From positions 72,771,053-72,835,052 of the forward strand of contig CM060732.1 in the NCBI GenBank assembly GCA_030704615.1: DNA of 64,000 nucleotides, written 5' to 3'. Under the pieces are notes generated by a model that saw only the letters and a list, made by a program, of their open reading frames with translations, ran no database searches and was not told where the DNA came from. Made by a program: the position numbers and the translations under genes. Shown here piece by piece: positions 31,700-45,400 of the stretch. The DNA is from Takakia lepidozioides (Eukaryota > Streptophyta > Takakiopsida > Takakiales > Takakiaceae). The stretch's first letter is position 1; every line of letters begins with the position of its first letter.

Positions 31700-33120
31700 A
31701 TTTATTTTTGTTTTTAGGAAAATGTAGACAAACTAAACATGTGTTTGAGTTGGAACTTATGCAGGTGCGAGAACAAATAGTTTCGATGGGTCTAAAGCCT
31801 ATGTCTTCTAAAACTATTGTTCTAGGATGGAAAGTTGCAAAGGTTGTTGCACAGATCAACGGTCTATCGGATACCACGACGTACAACGAGCGTTTCATCA
31901 AGACAGAAGTGGATAATAATGATATACTGGATTTGACGCGGGATGTTCTACAACAGTTGGGTGTGAAAGTCCTCAAACATATTATATGTGTTGATGGGTT
32001 GAATCAATCGCTATTTCATAGATCCTTGTTCTGATGAAGATGATGCATTTGATAGTCTAAATGCATATTGTCCAACTATGCAATGAGAGACAACTCTTAT
32101 AACCTTCAATTCTCTGTAATGTAACGATAACAAAGTCATAGCACCCTCTTCATGTGGGGAGGTTAGAGTTGGCCCAAGTGTGTTCTTCGGTTTACCTCTT
32201 GTAGGTCAGAATCCTTCACTTTCGTATGAACAAATTTTCAACAAAAAACCAGCTGGTGCTCCATAATTTGGAGCACAAAGTTTGTTTGGCAACAAATATC
32301 TCTGAGAGTTTTATCCTACGCAACATCGAACCTTCAACACCAATATGAGTGTTGTAATGAGTTGGTTCAAAGATCATATCACTCCATTGGTAAAGTTTTT
32401 TTTCCACACTAATTTCAAATGAAAGCAAAAATCTCAAAATGCTCTCAAGAAATTTATTCAGGATTGAGAGTCTTCTCTTGATCATCTTGTATTTTTGGAT
32501 GCAAGAACGCAGTTTAGATGGAAAGTGGAAGACATTTATGGGTGGTTCTTGGAACAAACATTACACAAATGGCAAGGCACAGAAGAGAGCATTATTTTCT
32601 GAGAGAAAAAACAAACATAATACTTTTTGTTATAAGAAGCCTATGCCAACTCCAATGATCTCAATGACGTCGGAGAACATTGATAGAATTTGACTTTGTG
32701 AAGATGAAGGACATTACTTTGAGTTGTGGGGGTTGAAAGAGCCTACAACAACTACTCGGATTACTCAACGAGACCGCGAGGTATTCCATAAGCATGAGCT
32801 TAATGGACATGACCCGAACAATAATCCACTTTGAAAAAATTCTAAGAGCATTGTCAAGCCATCGGAGAGATTTGGATGTGGGGTTCCAATATCGATCATT
32901 TGATTAATTCCAATAGAACTTGGTTAGTAAGAATCGTGGAGCCGGAGAAAAATCTTGCATTGAAAGAATTATTTGTTCCTAGCGGACAACAGTTCAAACA
33001 TTTCAAGATGCAAGTGAAGAGTTTGAAAGATGTACGAATTTTAAATTTTAAATTTCAAAGCATTATGTTTCTCAGAATCTATGATCTTTACTGTGATGGA
33101 AAAAATCTAACATGAATGAT
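31700..33120 (+). pseudogene. Cluster of unrecognised coding-like fragments
   Basis: Three plus-strand frames (31708-32034, 32439-32693, 32876-33115) have protein-like composition. The first reads KHVFELELMQVREQIVSMGL, then KPMSSKTIVLGWKVAKVVAQ; a middle piece has EDEGHYFELWGLKEPTTTT. I recognise no family and see no clear splice joins. It may be a decayed gene or captured exons next to the second MULE. Confidence 0.3.
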
Positions 33121-33168
33121 TTGTTACAAGGGGACATAATTGAAATACCTGCAGTTTATCTCTCCTTA

Positions 33169-35070
33169 GAGAGAAGCTAGCGTGCAAGCCGTTCACGTGA
33201 GTATGCTCATGCTTTACACACTAAGCGTGAGCACATTAGAGAAGCACAATCTATAACCGAGGGGAAAACATGACCTATTACCGTGGACGCAAACTCTTGT
33301 GAAATGAAAAGTCGCGGAAGCTGTCAGGGACCAAATATGAGCAATGGGAATGCCAATAAGACGGAAATTGGACATTGTTGGTAAGAGTTGGTGTGGTGGT
33401 AGACATGATGGGCCTAACGTTGGCAACATAACAAATAAATACTCTTTTGGCTCTGTTCAGTTAACATAATCAACTGTCTTATAGAGTGTATGTGGCATGA
33501 AAATGGGTTGCAAAAATTGAAGTCATTACAAAAAAACGATTAAACCAAATTGAACCATGGGAAACCTTAGGAATATTTGTAGAAGCGAGATGTACAGAAG
33601 CATTTTTAACCTTTGCAAGCTAGTTCCGGCTATGGAAAATGCAGCTTAGTTTTGGGTTTCTGACTCAGTGATGTACCAATGCAAATGAACAGAGCTATCA
33701 ACATTTGGATAGTAGATCTGTCAGCTTTAATGGATTCAAAATATCTCAAATTACCATCCAGCTCTCTTTTGAGATGGTGCTCCACATGCTACTTCTATGT
33801 CAACGTCTCTCCTCCTATATTTTGACGCATTTTCACTATGAATTGACTGATAAGCAGCATCCTGCTTAGTTGCGGAGGTTGTTCTAATCTTCTGTCTCGC
33901 AGTGGTCTGCTAATCTAGACATTGTAAGTAAAACATCCTCCTCCCTAGCATTTCCAGCCATGCCCTCTCTCGTTCACTTTTCTTCCCTCTTCCTCCATCA
34001 CTTCTCTGACCATGAGATACAGTTCCCTGAGTAAGGACACAGTGGGCGCAATAATGATACTATCTAACTGATCAAATCAACCTGCTGCATGGGCTCAAGA
34101 CGTCAGATAAAATAGCACATATGAACTAGCGGAACATATGAACTGCAATGCAGAATTATGTGAGCACCCTCCTCCGAGACCCCATCCTGGCAAGCCAGCT
34201 TTCGTTGACAAGCTTATCTCTCTCGACAAATCCGATCTCGTAGAGTGAGGAGGAGCATCGACCAGTGTCAGTTTGTCAGTCCGCCTCCTCAGTTCTGTCA
34301 CCTCCATCCGCGACAAAAAATCAGAGCATAAGTTGTGATCGTCGCTGACACGACATCTACCCAAATGCAAATGCAAAAATAAAAATTTAAAAATCAGAGC
34401 AAAAGTGATGATCGTTGATAATCATCACGACATCTACTCAAATGTCCAATGTAAAAGAAGAAGAAAAAAAAAAAAACTCATAAATCAGAGCAGAAATGAT
34501 GATCGTCGACGATGCTCACGACATCTACCTAAATAAAAATAAAAATAAAAATAAAAAACTAAACTAAAAAATCAGAGCAGACAGGATGATCGTCGACGAT
34601 CATCACGACATCTACTCGAAAGCAAATGCAAATGCAATTAAAAAAAATCTCAGAAGTTAAAACAGAAGTGATGATCGTCGACGATCATCATGACATATAC
34701 CAAAATGCCAAATGCAAATGCAAATGCAAAAAAAAAGAAAAAACTCTGAAAGCAGAGCAGAAGTGATGATCGTTGACAATCATTACGACATCTACCCAAA
34801 TCCCAAATGCAAAAAAAAAGAAAAAGAAAAAGCTCAGAAATCAGAGCAGATTTGGGGGGGAATCGTTCCATTTGTGGACTTGTTTTGTTCACGAAAATAT
34901 GGATTGTTGCCCGCATTTTGACATCTCCTACCTGCGGTAATAGGCCTTCTGTATCTTTGCTGTCTGCGGTTATATGCCCCATGCGGTCCACGTCACCCTG
35001 GAATGTGACCAGAATTCTCCTCACGGAATTTTTTGCTCACGTGAGCAGGTCACAAACTAGCAACCTCCCC
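33169..35070. mobile_element. Second Mutator-like element of the same family
   Basis: 1902 bp flanked by the perfect 9-bp duplication CTCTCCTTA at 33160-33168 and 35071-35079. The left end GAGAGAAGCTAGCGTG resembles the right end of the element at 21924-23667, and its right end (reverse complement GGGGAGGTTGCTAGTTTGTG) resembles that element's left end. Shared inner blocks include CACGTGAG, GCTCATGCTTT and CCTATTACCGTGGACGCAAA. No transposase frame. It contains the palindrome minisatellite. Confidence 0.82.
34320..34850. repeat. Palindrome-bearing minisatellite, six units of about 90 bp
   Basis: Six tandem units each carry a version of the perfect 20-bp palindrome GATGATCGTCGACGATCATC (exact at 34585-34604 and 34670-34689), then ACGACATCTACC, an A-rich/AATGCAAATGC tract and ATCAGAGCAGA. 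Units start near 34332, 34407, 34498, 34585, 34670 and 34766. Confidence 0.9.
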
Positions 35071-35079
35071 CTCTCCTTA

Positions 35080-36300
35080 CGGTCAGGTGATGGGATTTTC
35101 ATGGTATAGGTTTTCTACATCATTTTAATATGCATTTGATATACAATAGAATGGCACAAATGTTGGGGTATGCATTTATTGATAAAGTGTACATGTTCCA
35201 TTTGGATTCTAATTTTTGGTGGGGTGGGGAATAGCAAGTGGAGCAAGTTCAATTCATGGAACAAGATCAAACCAACAAACATTGTGTGCATGTATAATCT
35301 TGGAAATTACTTAGTTGTTTAGTAATTTGTTTTGTATGTATAATATGTGGAATGGGTTTCTTTCTAAATCCCTAGGGTGCCGTCTCCGTTTCATTCAATG
35401 TCATAAGTGTCAAGCTATAAGAAATTACAAGATGGTAGAACGATAGAGAAAATGAATTTATGAAGTGCGACAGTGACCTTGGCCCATTTTACAAGGCATC
35501 TTCTGAAGTCATTCTTTGATCTGTGTATCTACTCAGTTCATCCACCATTTCCTGAGAATATTGGCCATGATGTACTGTTGAGGGCATGAGACGGAGATGA
35601 GTATTTGTTGGAATGTGGGGAGAACACGTGGAGGGTGCTGCCATCTATGCCTATTGATGTCCATGGATTGTTTTGAACTATTCCATTGTGACAATGCAAG
35701 CTGGCTATACCGAGAAAAACTCGGTTACCAAGTGCATGGTCCTAGCTGACGACGTGTAATTTCATACACAAACTGAGGTCCACCTAACTTACTTTATCTT
35801 TCATTTTCTCTGCTGGTGCTATTCGAGGATGTCATGTCTACCATACTAGTTTGAAAGTTTGCAGCTAACTAAGTAGCTAACTTAGTAGCTATCCATCTTA
35901 AATGTGTGATGCATTTTAGATTTATCTTTATGTGAGTCTGTCCGATTGCGCAAAGATGGGTAGCATGTGTGCGCCATATTAGAGCAATTGTGAAACTACT
36001 CCAAAAGTATGTAAGGGGCACGGGCCAAGGGCATTTAGGGGTTGGAGGAACTCGTCCAAGGGTAATATTGACTGCCCATATTAAGTGCCAGTGGGCAGGG
36101 GCAACTTAATGCCCTCGGCCCTGACCTACCGCGACGTGGCACCAAATTAGCACATCTATGCAGCCTTCTAGTATGCAGAACGGCACTGGGAGATTCAATT
36201 CTAGGGAATTCACGCCCTGGAGACATCGTCAAAATACACAGACATAAATCCATAGGCCGTTAACACAAGCCATCCATTTTTTGAAATTTTGGCAAACCTC
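35080..36300. other. Intergenic, no gene recognised
   Basis: No convincing frame. At 36027-36040 a single 'gggcatttaggggtt' equals one end of the TTAA MITE. Otherwise I see nothing that can be named. Confidence 0.5.
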
Positions 36301-36470
36301 CTCTAGTTTGCCAACGAAACATATAGTGTTTTTTTGGTACAAATAGGTCACAAGCATCGAAGTTCCGCCGGTGAAACGTGGTTGATTTTTATTTTGTTAT
36401 TTTGGGTAAAAACTACAACTAGGGCCAAAATTACTAAAGTTTCATCGGCGAACTGAACCGGGATTTTTTT
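36300..36470. repeat. Short inverted and direct repeats (AGTTYGCCGRYGAAAC type)
   Basis: 'agtttgccaacgaaacatat' near 36309, 'agttccgccggtgaaacgtg' near 36359, and the reverse complement of a third near 36440 ('agtttcatcggcgaactgaa') are versions of one motif. Possibly a small foldback. Confidence 0.45.
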
Positions 36471-36549
36471 TTGGGGGGGTCCAAAATTATCATCCACAAT
36501 CTACTTTCACTAGATTTAGGCAGCGAAGGCTCCTCAAGCATGCTTCCCA

Positions 36550-37560
36550 ATTCTTATCCTGGTCTCACTTTTAATTAAATATCTTAGAATACAATTGGTC
36601 GTTCTGCAATGACAAGTACTAAGTCTGTTGGTAAGGTGATGGTGACCATGAGGTGGTACAATTCGTGGTGGGTGTTTGTGTCACTTGACTTAGTGTGGTT
36701 GGTGTCACCCTTGTGTGTCCCCTGTCGTGTAGTTTCTTTTTTTAAGTACATTTTACACCTAGTTAAATTTTATGTCATGTTGGTTAGTGTGCTTGGTGTC
36801 ACCCAATTCCGTGTTTTTTTGTGTCACCCCTATCTATGTCATCCTAGTATTTTGTGTAACTTCATTTCAGTACATTTTATACTTGGTGAAATCTCAAAAA
36901 CTTCATGACATTAAGTGTGAGTTACATCAATTATTGGAGTGACACTCCCTTCCATGTCACCCTTATGTGTTACCCCCATTGTGTGCCACCGGTGTCTGGT
37001 GTCATCCCCTTCTGTGGGAAAGATTTGACATGACGGAAACCGTCGTACTATGCTGTCAGAGATTTTCCGTGCGCATTAAATTCTTATATATTTTTTAAAT
37101 TTTAGTTCTTAAATTATTTCTAGTGGAAGAGAATAGGAATAATGTAAGAACTCAATGCACACGTGCAACCTCTGACAGGATGGTACGCCGGTTTTTGGCA
37201 TGTCAAATCTTCCCCACCCTCTCTTGAGAGTGACATGGAACTGAAGGGGTTACTTTGGGTTACACCCTGTGTGTAATTCCACTCGGGGTTACACATAATG
37301 TAGTGGTGTAACTCACATTTGGTCTCGAAATTTGACCAAGTATAAAATGGACTAACCAGAATTACATGAGAAACCGGGGTTATAGAGGGTTGCACCAATT
37401 GGAAGGTTACACCAACCGGGGTTACACTACAAGGGCGTCCCATCAAGAATCGAACCTTGAATCTCACCACCTGTATTGCTATCACCTTACGTTACGCACC
37501 ACAGCTTGCAACCCTCTTGGATTCTTAAGTATTTAATAGTGAAACCCAGATAAGAGGGGG
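36550..37560. mobile_element. Foldback element of about 1 kb with long inverted arms
   Basis: The left arm (36550-37080) and the reverse complement of the right arm (37110-37560) align through most of their length: CTTATCCTGG/CTTATCTGGG at the outside, 'cattttatacttgg' inside, and near the centre 'agatttgacatg' and 'ctgtcagag'. The arms are rich in GTGTCACCC/GTGTAACCCC-type repeats. A third copy of the centre ('gttcttacattattcctat') lies at 37647-37670. No transposase. Confidence 0.7.
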
Positions 37561-37639
37561 TGGGGTGGATTTGACAGGGGCCCCGCCGGAGGAGGGGCAG
37601 GCTGCCGGAATCCGGTGAAAGTACGGTCAGATCACACGC

Positions 37640-39423
37640 GTCCATGAAGTTCTTACATTATTCCTATCGGCTTCCATTTCTAAGTGTTGTCCATAATGCA
37701 ATTGCTTATTTACTATGTATGTCTTACATATCCTATTTCCGTGAAAACCGTGGGACCCATGTTTACGTGCCTCCACTTTTCTATTCACTGGACGTTAAAG
37801 AAACTTTCATTTTCATGCTCACGTGCACTCACGTTCTATTTAACCCCCATCGTGCCAAGTAACTTCTGATTCCTACTACCTAGCCCCCTCGGCAAGTCCC
37901 TTGGCAAGAGAAATCTCTTTTGTACAACCAGTAAGTTAGTTGTTATCTTCTGTTGGAGCATCTTCCAACAGCTGCACGGAGAATTCGCCAAACTCTCCGT
38001 GCTTCAGACCTTAAGTGTAATTAGAGATCTCTAAGTAGCAGCTCTCGCAGGCAATGAGGTTTGTTATCAAATATAAAGCTGCATCTAGCGTTCCAGAACA
38101 TAATAAGCCCGAATGGCGGCCCCACACCGGGTGAGATGCCACAGTGGTCGAGAGTTCCACAAAGCACCTGAGAAAAATGTGGGAGAATGACATCAGGTGC
38201 AGATCCGCTCTCCAGTTTCCATATATATGTAGAGCAGCTGACAAAGGGTCCACCTTCAAACGCCATGCAGTACTCCTTCAGGATGAAATGACACTATAAT
38301 TTGCACTAATCATTTTACACTGTAAAGGTACCATTCGAGGTGACGAACTGAAGGGCCCCTCGCCTTTTCGGGACAAAGAAAAAAGAATAAAAAAGAGAAA
38401 TCCCTGACAGTGTTCAAATTCAAACTACACTGAGAAATGAACGCCCTAATAATTTCTGGCTCGTATCTTCAGGACGTACTCTACGATCATGGTACAAACA
38501 TTGTAGGCCATTCATGGTCGTTTTGGAACAATCGTAGCCGTTGATGTAATTACGGAGAAGTACGAGTACAGAAATGAGATAGTCTGTACAAGTCAAATAC
38601 GGCCAAAGTGTTCTCCCGCCAGTTTCAAACGGCCTCCGTTACGACCGGATATTGCCGGTGCACTGGACTACAGGATTGCTTGCCGGTTACCGGGAACTGG
38701 TGTCGCCGGTCTCTGGGAGGGGTCATCTCTCACATTTTGCCTCTGTCGGAATATGTCCTCGTTTCCTTCCTCCCACATACGTCTCACATACGACTTGTAG
38801 GGTGATAGATGATACCTTTTTAACGGATTTTAGCAGGTTTGTAATCAACATGTCTTTGCATTCTTTTTACTCCCTTTTTTTCGTTGGGAGCTTCCAGATC
38901 CCTTCATCTGTTGCGACATTCTAGGTCTGAACCCTCCAGTATGATTAGCTTCTTTTGTTTCAGGGTTTGAGTGCATTGTAGTCTAGTTTTGTATACTTTC
39001 CTGCCGTTTATCCCAAGTTTGCTTCGATTTCCGTGCCATTTTGTCAGTCTCTGTCAATCGCCATCTGTCCCACCTTCTCTGTGTGATTGTTTTCTTTCCA
39101 TCTTAAGTTTGTAAGTGCTCGACCACAAGCTGTTGTTCGACATTTTTTGCAACCTTCCTCTTTTGTTAGATTTCTGCGGTGTACGCAGTAAGCATTTCGG
39201 CTACCGGCTGCTGCTCGAGTATTTCGTTTTTGTGTATCCTCCGTCCCTCTCCTCTGCTTTCGCCCAGCACATTTTGTTCCACATTGAGACTCTCAGGTAA
39301 TGAATGCGGTTTGCAGCTAATAGCTTGGTTGGCCTTGTTGAACCAAAAGAATGGTGAACCCACAGGACCCCAGATAGACCCTCTGGGGCTGCATAATATC
39401 TGCAGTGTATCTCAATCAGAGTC
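37640..39423. other. Upstream region of the kinesin gene
   Basis: No gene recognised. Two hairpins lie at 37950-38005. The 5' UTR and promoter of the kinesin must lie in the right part, but I cannot fix a TATA box or start site; a leader intron ('ctctcaggtaatg' near 39291) is possible but unproven. Confidence 0.4.
37950..38005. repeat. Two adjacent short hairpins
   Basis: TGTTGGA gcatct TCCAACA, followed by GCACGGAGA ... TCTCCGTGC with a 9-bp perfect stem and an 11-base loop. Confidence 0.75.
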
Positions 39424-42400
39424 ATGGAGAAAATCTGTGTGGCCATCCGGGTTCGGCCGGCTATAAAGCAGGAACCGATCAAAGGAAATCAATGGAGTTT
39501 GGTGGACAACACGATTTCGCTATGTAGTGCAATTGGCACTCCGATCAAAGGGCACGCCTATGCATTTGGTAAACTTTTGGTTCTGCTTATAGCATTACAT
39601 GCAATTTCCTATTTATGTGGGAATGTTACATATTGAGCCTAGGTGAGAGGTACTTTTTACCACAAATGTTGATCCTTGAATCTGCAACTATCGCTTAGCT
39701 GTTGTTAGCAGGCTGAATCCTTTGTGGCACAGTAGACTCCGCAAATTCCTCGTGGCAATCGCCAGATACTCCACAAGCACCTCAAAGGGACATTGGTGGT
39801 GATTAGCCACACACGGCCCCTGAATCACATAGCCTGCTAAGTTTATGAGACACGAAGTTGGTGTATTTCCGGTTCTTGTGCTGGGATCGATGTAGATGTA
39901 TTAGCACAGCATTGTGAACTATTCAGCAACAACAACTCAGTATGTTAGTGCATTCTGTACTACTCTTTAATACACAACAATTTTGGTTCCCGATTTCAAA
40001 CTTTAAACAAGAGCATTTAAATGTACTTCCCAGTGTTGTGGTGGAATCGAGAAGGATCAATTTTACTCAAACTTCTTAGGTAGATGCAAAGGGAACCAAA
40101 CATTACAAGATGGAGCAGCCTGCTGTATATCATTTCTTGACTTGCTGGTAATCTGTCGTAAATGAAGTCTGTTGATATCTGTGAAATTTTTCCAAATCAT
40201 GGAGTGTTTCCATCAAACAATGTGATGATAGGGCAGCCCTCTGGTGCCATTCCACCAAATGCAGCAGGCTGCCAATTTCGAACTTGATGTCTGTGAAGTA
40301 AGAGTTAGAGCTGGTTATGCCACCAAGACAACCGTCTTGTGCTTGTGGCTAAAATTGACCGGCCATAAAATGTTTTGACCGTCTTTTTGAGCATTAGTTC
40401 TGAAGGTCCAGATCCCTCCTTCCCCCATTCCAAGCAATTAATTGATATTTCATGCACATTCATTTTTCCGCTTACTGTTCAGGACTTACCATCAAAAAAT
40501 TTGTTTCCATCCTGCATCTTCTGTGGTAGGTACTCCAATATAGATATTCTGTTCTAACCACTATAATTTCCAAGAATCAAACACCATGCTGCCGTTGCAT
40601 TACTCCAACAGCAGACAAGATAGTACATTTTCTAGGCATGTGTATGATGTTGTGAGGGACAGAACCCTGAGGTGTATTTTGCTGCATGTAGAGCCTCTTG
40701 AGCTTGATGTGGGTGCAATGCTTAATCTCCAATTACCAACTTAAAAGTTATTGAAACCAACCACAGAGGATGTTGCAGAGTGTATGGGCTGTCCACTTAT
40801 CTCTGTGCTGGACAGACACTGTGTTTGGACCAGAGGTGAAGAATGCAGATATTTACAAGGAGCATGCCAAGGATGTTGTCTTATCAGCTGTCTGTGGTTT
40901 CAATGGTATGTTTTATGGACACTACTTACCTGTGTAGTTTCCATCTCATGTTGGATCTAGATAATAAAGAGGGCCCTTTAGTACATGTGTTTGTTTTGTC
41001 CTAATGTTGCACTTGAGACATGCCAATGGAGAGAGGAGATGGAGAATTGGGTGGTGAGATAGTTAGTCATCTAATACAGTCTTCTCAAGGTGTGTCATGT
41101 CAAGCATTGCTTTGCAAGTAAGAAACCCTTATTGGTGTGTGAATCTGGCAGGGACTGTGTTTGCATATGGGCAAACAAGCAGTGGCAAAACATACACCAT
41201 GCGAGGATTCGCATCTGACCCAGGCATCACTCGTTTGGCTGTTCATGATGTCTTCCGAAACATTGAGAAGGTTAGTATGCTGTTTAAAAATTTTAGTAAG
41301 CTATTTTCCAAATCGATGCATTCCCTGTCACATATTTGTTTGTGATATTACCTCATTCTCATAGTTCCCACCAGGTCCATTTGTAAGATTTGTTGAAAAA
41401 GGTTTGCATCATAGCTGCACTGGCATACTAGCTTCAGAAGGTCTCAAGAAATAAGGTTTGATTTTGGAATATCGATTGGAAGTTGCTTGATGGCTGGTTG
41501 TTGTCAAATGTCACAGATGACAGACAGAGAATTTTTAATCCGAGTGTCATATATGGAGATTTACAATGAAGAAATCAACGATCTTCTTGCACCAGAGAAC
41601 CGGAAACTGCAAATCCATGAAAGTTTGGAGGTACTTTGCTTCAACACTAGACGTGTGCCCCCGCATGGTCTATCAAGAAAGTCACCATCCTCATTTTATA
41701 TTTGTCCTCAGAAATTTGGGTGTTTGTGCAGCGTGGGATCTTTGTGGCAGGTTTGAGGGAGGAAATTGTTGGCAGTGTTGAGCAGGTCCTTGCGCTTGTA
41801 GAATCTGGAGAAGGTAAGCTCTCCTTTTAACATGCAATTTGCATCATCAAAATCAGTGATTGCAGGATGTATGTCATGCATGAGCATGATATTAGTTGTA
41901 TAAATAAGATGCTTAGTCTGACTTCCCCTTATTGTGCTGTCTTTTCAGCTGTCCCATATGCTCAATGCCAAGCAAATCTGTATGAACATTCTCCTGCGTG
42001 CAAAGCTATTGTGTCTCCCAGCTTGAGTCAGGAGCTCATGTCACTGGTGGTCCATATTATGTTGTCATCAATGGTGTTGTGCTGACTCAAATGGGTTGTT
42101 GTACAGCTCAACGGCATTTTGGAGAGACCAACATGAATGTGTACAGTAGTCGGTCACATACCATCTTTCGCATGGTGAGGTGCTGTATGCTTTAAACACC
42201 TTCATTTTTGCTAAAAGCATCCACATTCTGTGTTCCCCTTGGCGCCTCCAGTGGTGAATCTTGAGGTAGCAGAGTAACCTCACGTGATCTGCCTGCAGGT
42301 AATCGAGAGCAGGGATAAAAGCAAGGATGGTGATCAGGATGTTGATACTAGCACCCCTGCTCCAGATGCTGTTCGGGTGTCTGCACTGGTGAGGTTTTCC

Positions 42401-45400
42401 ATTCCTGCAATTGAACCCTGCTTCGTCATCTTCCTTCATGGTAGTATGACAAGTCGTTTCTGAGGGTTTGGCAATTTTTGCAGTAGATCAAGAGAATGAA
42501 ATTTCTTTTTTTCCAATCATGGATGAGATTGAAGTGTATCAGATAACTGGGAATATAAGCTTGAGTGTGTACAACCTTGCACATACTCAAATGGAGCGTG
42601 CCAGTTAGTATTTAAAAGGTTAATACAGAATCTTGTAATATGCTCAGTATCGTGTTATCCACATCAGATTTGCACTTTTTAGCACAATCAATGATTTTGG
42701 GAAACAGACCTTTGCAATACTGTATAGTACGGCTACATTTGTGAGTCAGTGGACATGAACATTTGTGGCATAGATTTGTAGATGCTTTTGTATTCTTCTT
42801 TTTATTGATGTATGTTGGTCCATCATTCTCTGGTAATTGCTGGTTTCAGTTTGTCCATTTGATCGTCCTTTCCCCTAATAAGGCATTGCGGCCTTGTTTT
42901 ATGTTGATTCATTCGTTTGGTCACCACTCTTATTGGGTGACATAGGGCATTTTGCATTACATGGTGGATCGACCAGCCATTCAGAGTAGTCTTGTTCCAT
43001 CTGTAGGCATTTTATGACGCTTCCTTGCTGTTTTCTTCAGAACATGGTCGATCTGGCAGGATCGGAGAGGATTGCCAAGACAGGAGCAGGGGGAGTTCGA
43101 TTGCGGGAAGGAACACACATTAACAAGAGCCTAACCACTCTTGGAATAGTTATTAATAAACTCAGTGATGGAGGGAAGCAGGGGTAACATTCTTTATCTT
43201 ATCCACTTGGTTCATCCCAAGCAATTTGTGGAGTCTTCTTCTGTAGGACTGTCGTAGGATCATGCTCTGTTTTGTTATGTCCTTGTACTTGACTTTTCAT
43301 GCTTTACATGATTACCACCAATTGATACTAACAATTTTGAAGTACATTTGCTGTTGTGCACAATTTTCCACTGACTTCCTCGCACACCATCACAAGTAAC
43401 CCTCTCGTATAACATATATGTGACATGATCCTGCAGAGGGCATGTGCCATATCGTGACAGCAAGCTCACTCGCATCCTCCAGCCAGCACTGGGTGGAAAT
43501 GCCAAAACTGCAATTATTTGCACTGTTACTCCTGACGAGGTCAGTTGTAATCCACTGTAGGTAAAAGTATTGAGGGCTTATGACCAGGGAAACAAAACCA
43601 TAGTGTCATAGGGAGTGACGTGCTAGAAATTATCCCTGAGTATGCCTGCATATTTTTTTACAATTTTGCTTTTAGGAAGTATAACAACATCCTGCTTGTA
43701 AACCATTGTGCTGGGCTTGTTTGTGTGTAGATACACATTGAGGAAACACGGGGCACCCTGCAGTTTGCAAGCAGAGCCAAGCGGGTCACTAACTGTGCAC
43801 AAGTGAATGAGGTATGACAGTCACCAATTAAACTGACAATCGCAGTTAAAATCTGCTCGAATTTGGTGTTTCTTGGGAAGAAATGCTTGTTACTATCAGT
43901 GCTAATGTTGGGTATGTAATCAACAGATTGTGACAGATGCAGCACTTTTGAAACGCCAGAAACGGGAGATTGAGGAGCTTCGTAGGAAGTTGCAGGTTGG
44001 TACCTTCTCTCTGTGCAGTCGGTAATCTATAACTACATTGAGATTCTATTGGTGGAGACCCTTGGTATCCATTGTAAATTGCCAGTCATAATTAAGATGC
44101 TCATGCTTAGAGCTATGATCGATGTGGTTGTCTCTTTAAATTCAGTCACTCGTTATTTCTCTTAATTGGTAATTGAGGAGAAGCTGCATGTTGAAAAGGA
44201 TGCTGATTGTTTGACTGAAGGGGTTTGTTATGGTCTTTTCTGAGCTTCTTCTATGTCACAGGGATCGCCACATTCAGACCAGTTGGAGAAGGAGATTCTA
44301 TGCTTGCGAAATGACTTGCTGAAGGTTTGTTACATATTCCCCAGATTACTGGGAAGCCTACTTCTCTTTCAAGTAGGCACGTACCAAGTACATGGCCACT
44401 TAAGTGCAATGTTTTGCCACAACCTCTGATGCTGTCCACCATCGACTTCAATTTATGTCAGTGGTCCTGATAGGAGTGTCTGTCTGAGTGACCAGCAAGT
44501 GAAGCTGCAGGTGTGACTGCATGTTGGAGTCTGTCGAAGTAAGGTCCCCCGCACTGTGGGATGGGGATTTAGAAGGGGTCTAATTATTATGAAGGATCCT
44601 CTTTTGCAAACATCAGTTCCACATTGCTTGAGAGTTTAAATGAGTTTAAAGATCTGATGGAGTTTAACATTCTCTTGTTGTGACATTTGAGATACTTTGT
44701 TCTCATTCGCCTGTTGATGTTGTGGCCCTATTGGTGGTGATGAGCAGTTCGAATTGGAGAGAGAAAGGCTGGAACTTGAACTACAAGAAGAGAAGAAAGC
44801 ACAAGTGCAGCGAGAGCGACGTATTAAAGAGCAGGAACAAAAAATCGAGAATCTCAGTACTCTGGTTATAAGCTCAGCTATTGATGACCGTGATCAGCCT
44901 GCCAAGAAGGTTTTTCTACCTGAAACAAGTATACTCAAACGAAAACAATAGTTGAAGAGGGAAGCTAGAACACTACGGGCAACTTGTGCATGATGAAGCA
45001 ATGGTGTTCATGATGACCACCTCAATGAAAGAGCGGGACTGAGTTCTTTCTTTCCTGAAGCTGCGAATAGTGTTTCATGTGGACCTACCTCTGTCAGAGT
45101 TTGACCGATCAGTAACCTCTCTGGGCCATTTTGTGCATCTGAAAATAAGGCAGAACCACTTAGTTACTAGGTGTAAGATCCCTTGTCAGGAGTATCCTGG
45201 TCCAGGTGGTGCCAGAAGGATTGTGCCACAGCTGACAGTCCTGACATAATCCGGAATTCCCTGTGCATGATTCCAAATGTGCTGCTACCACTAATGGGCC
45301 CCTTTCATGTTCTGTTGGATTTAATCCTCTATTGTGTCTTCTTGTGGACCATCTGTCAGCAGGGCAATCGGAGGGAGACATGGTGTCCTCGCCAGCAGAG

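Noticed and set aside
34095-34376. Small minus-strand protein gene
   Set aside because: It overlaps the start of the minisatellite, has no recognisable domain and lies inside the MULE.
44880-44951. Kinesin ending at the stop near 44951
   Set aside because: A splice donor at 44909 joins in phase to 45363, and the following exons continue the KIN-7O tail.
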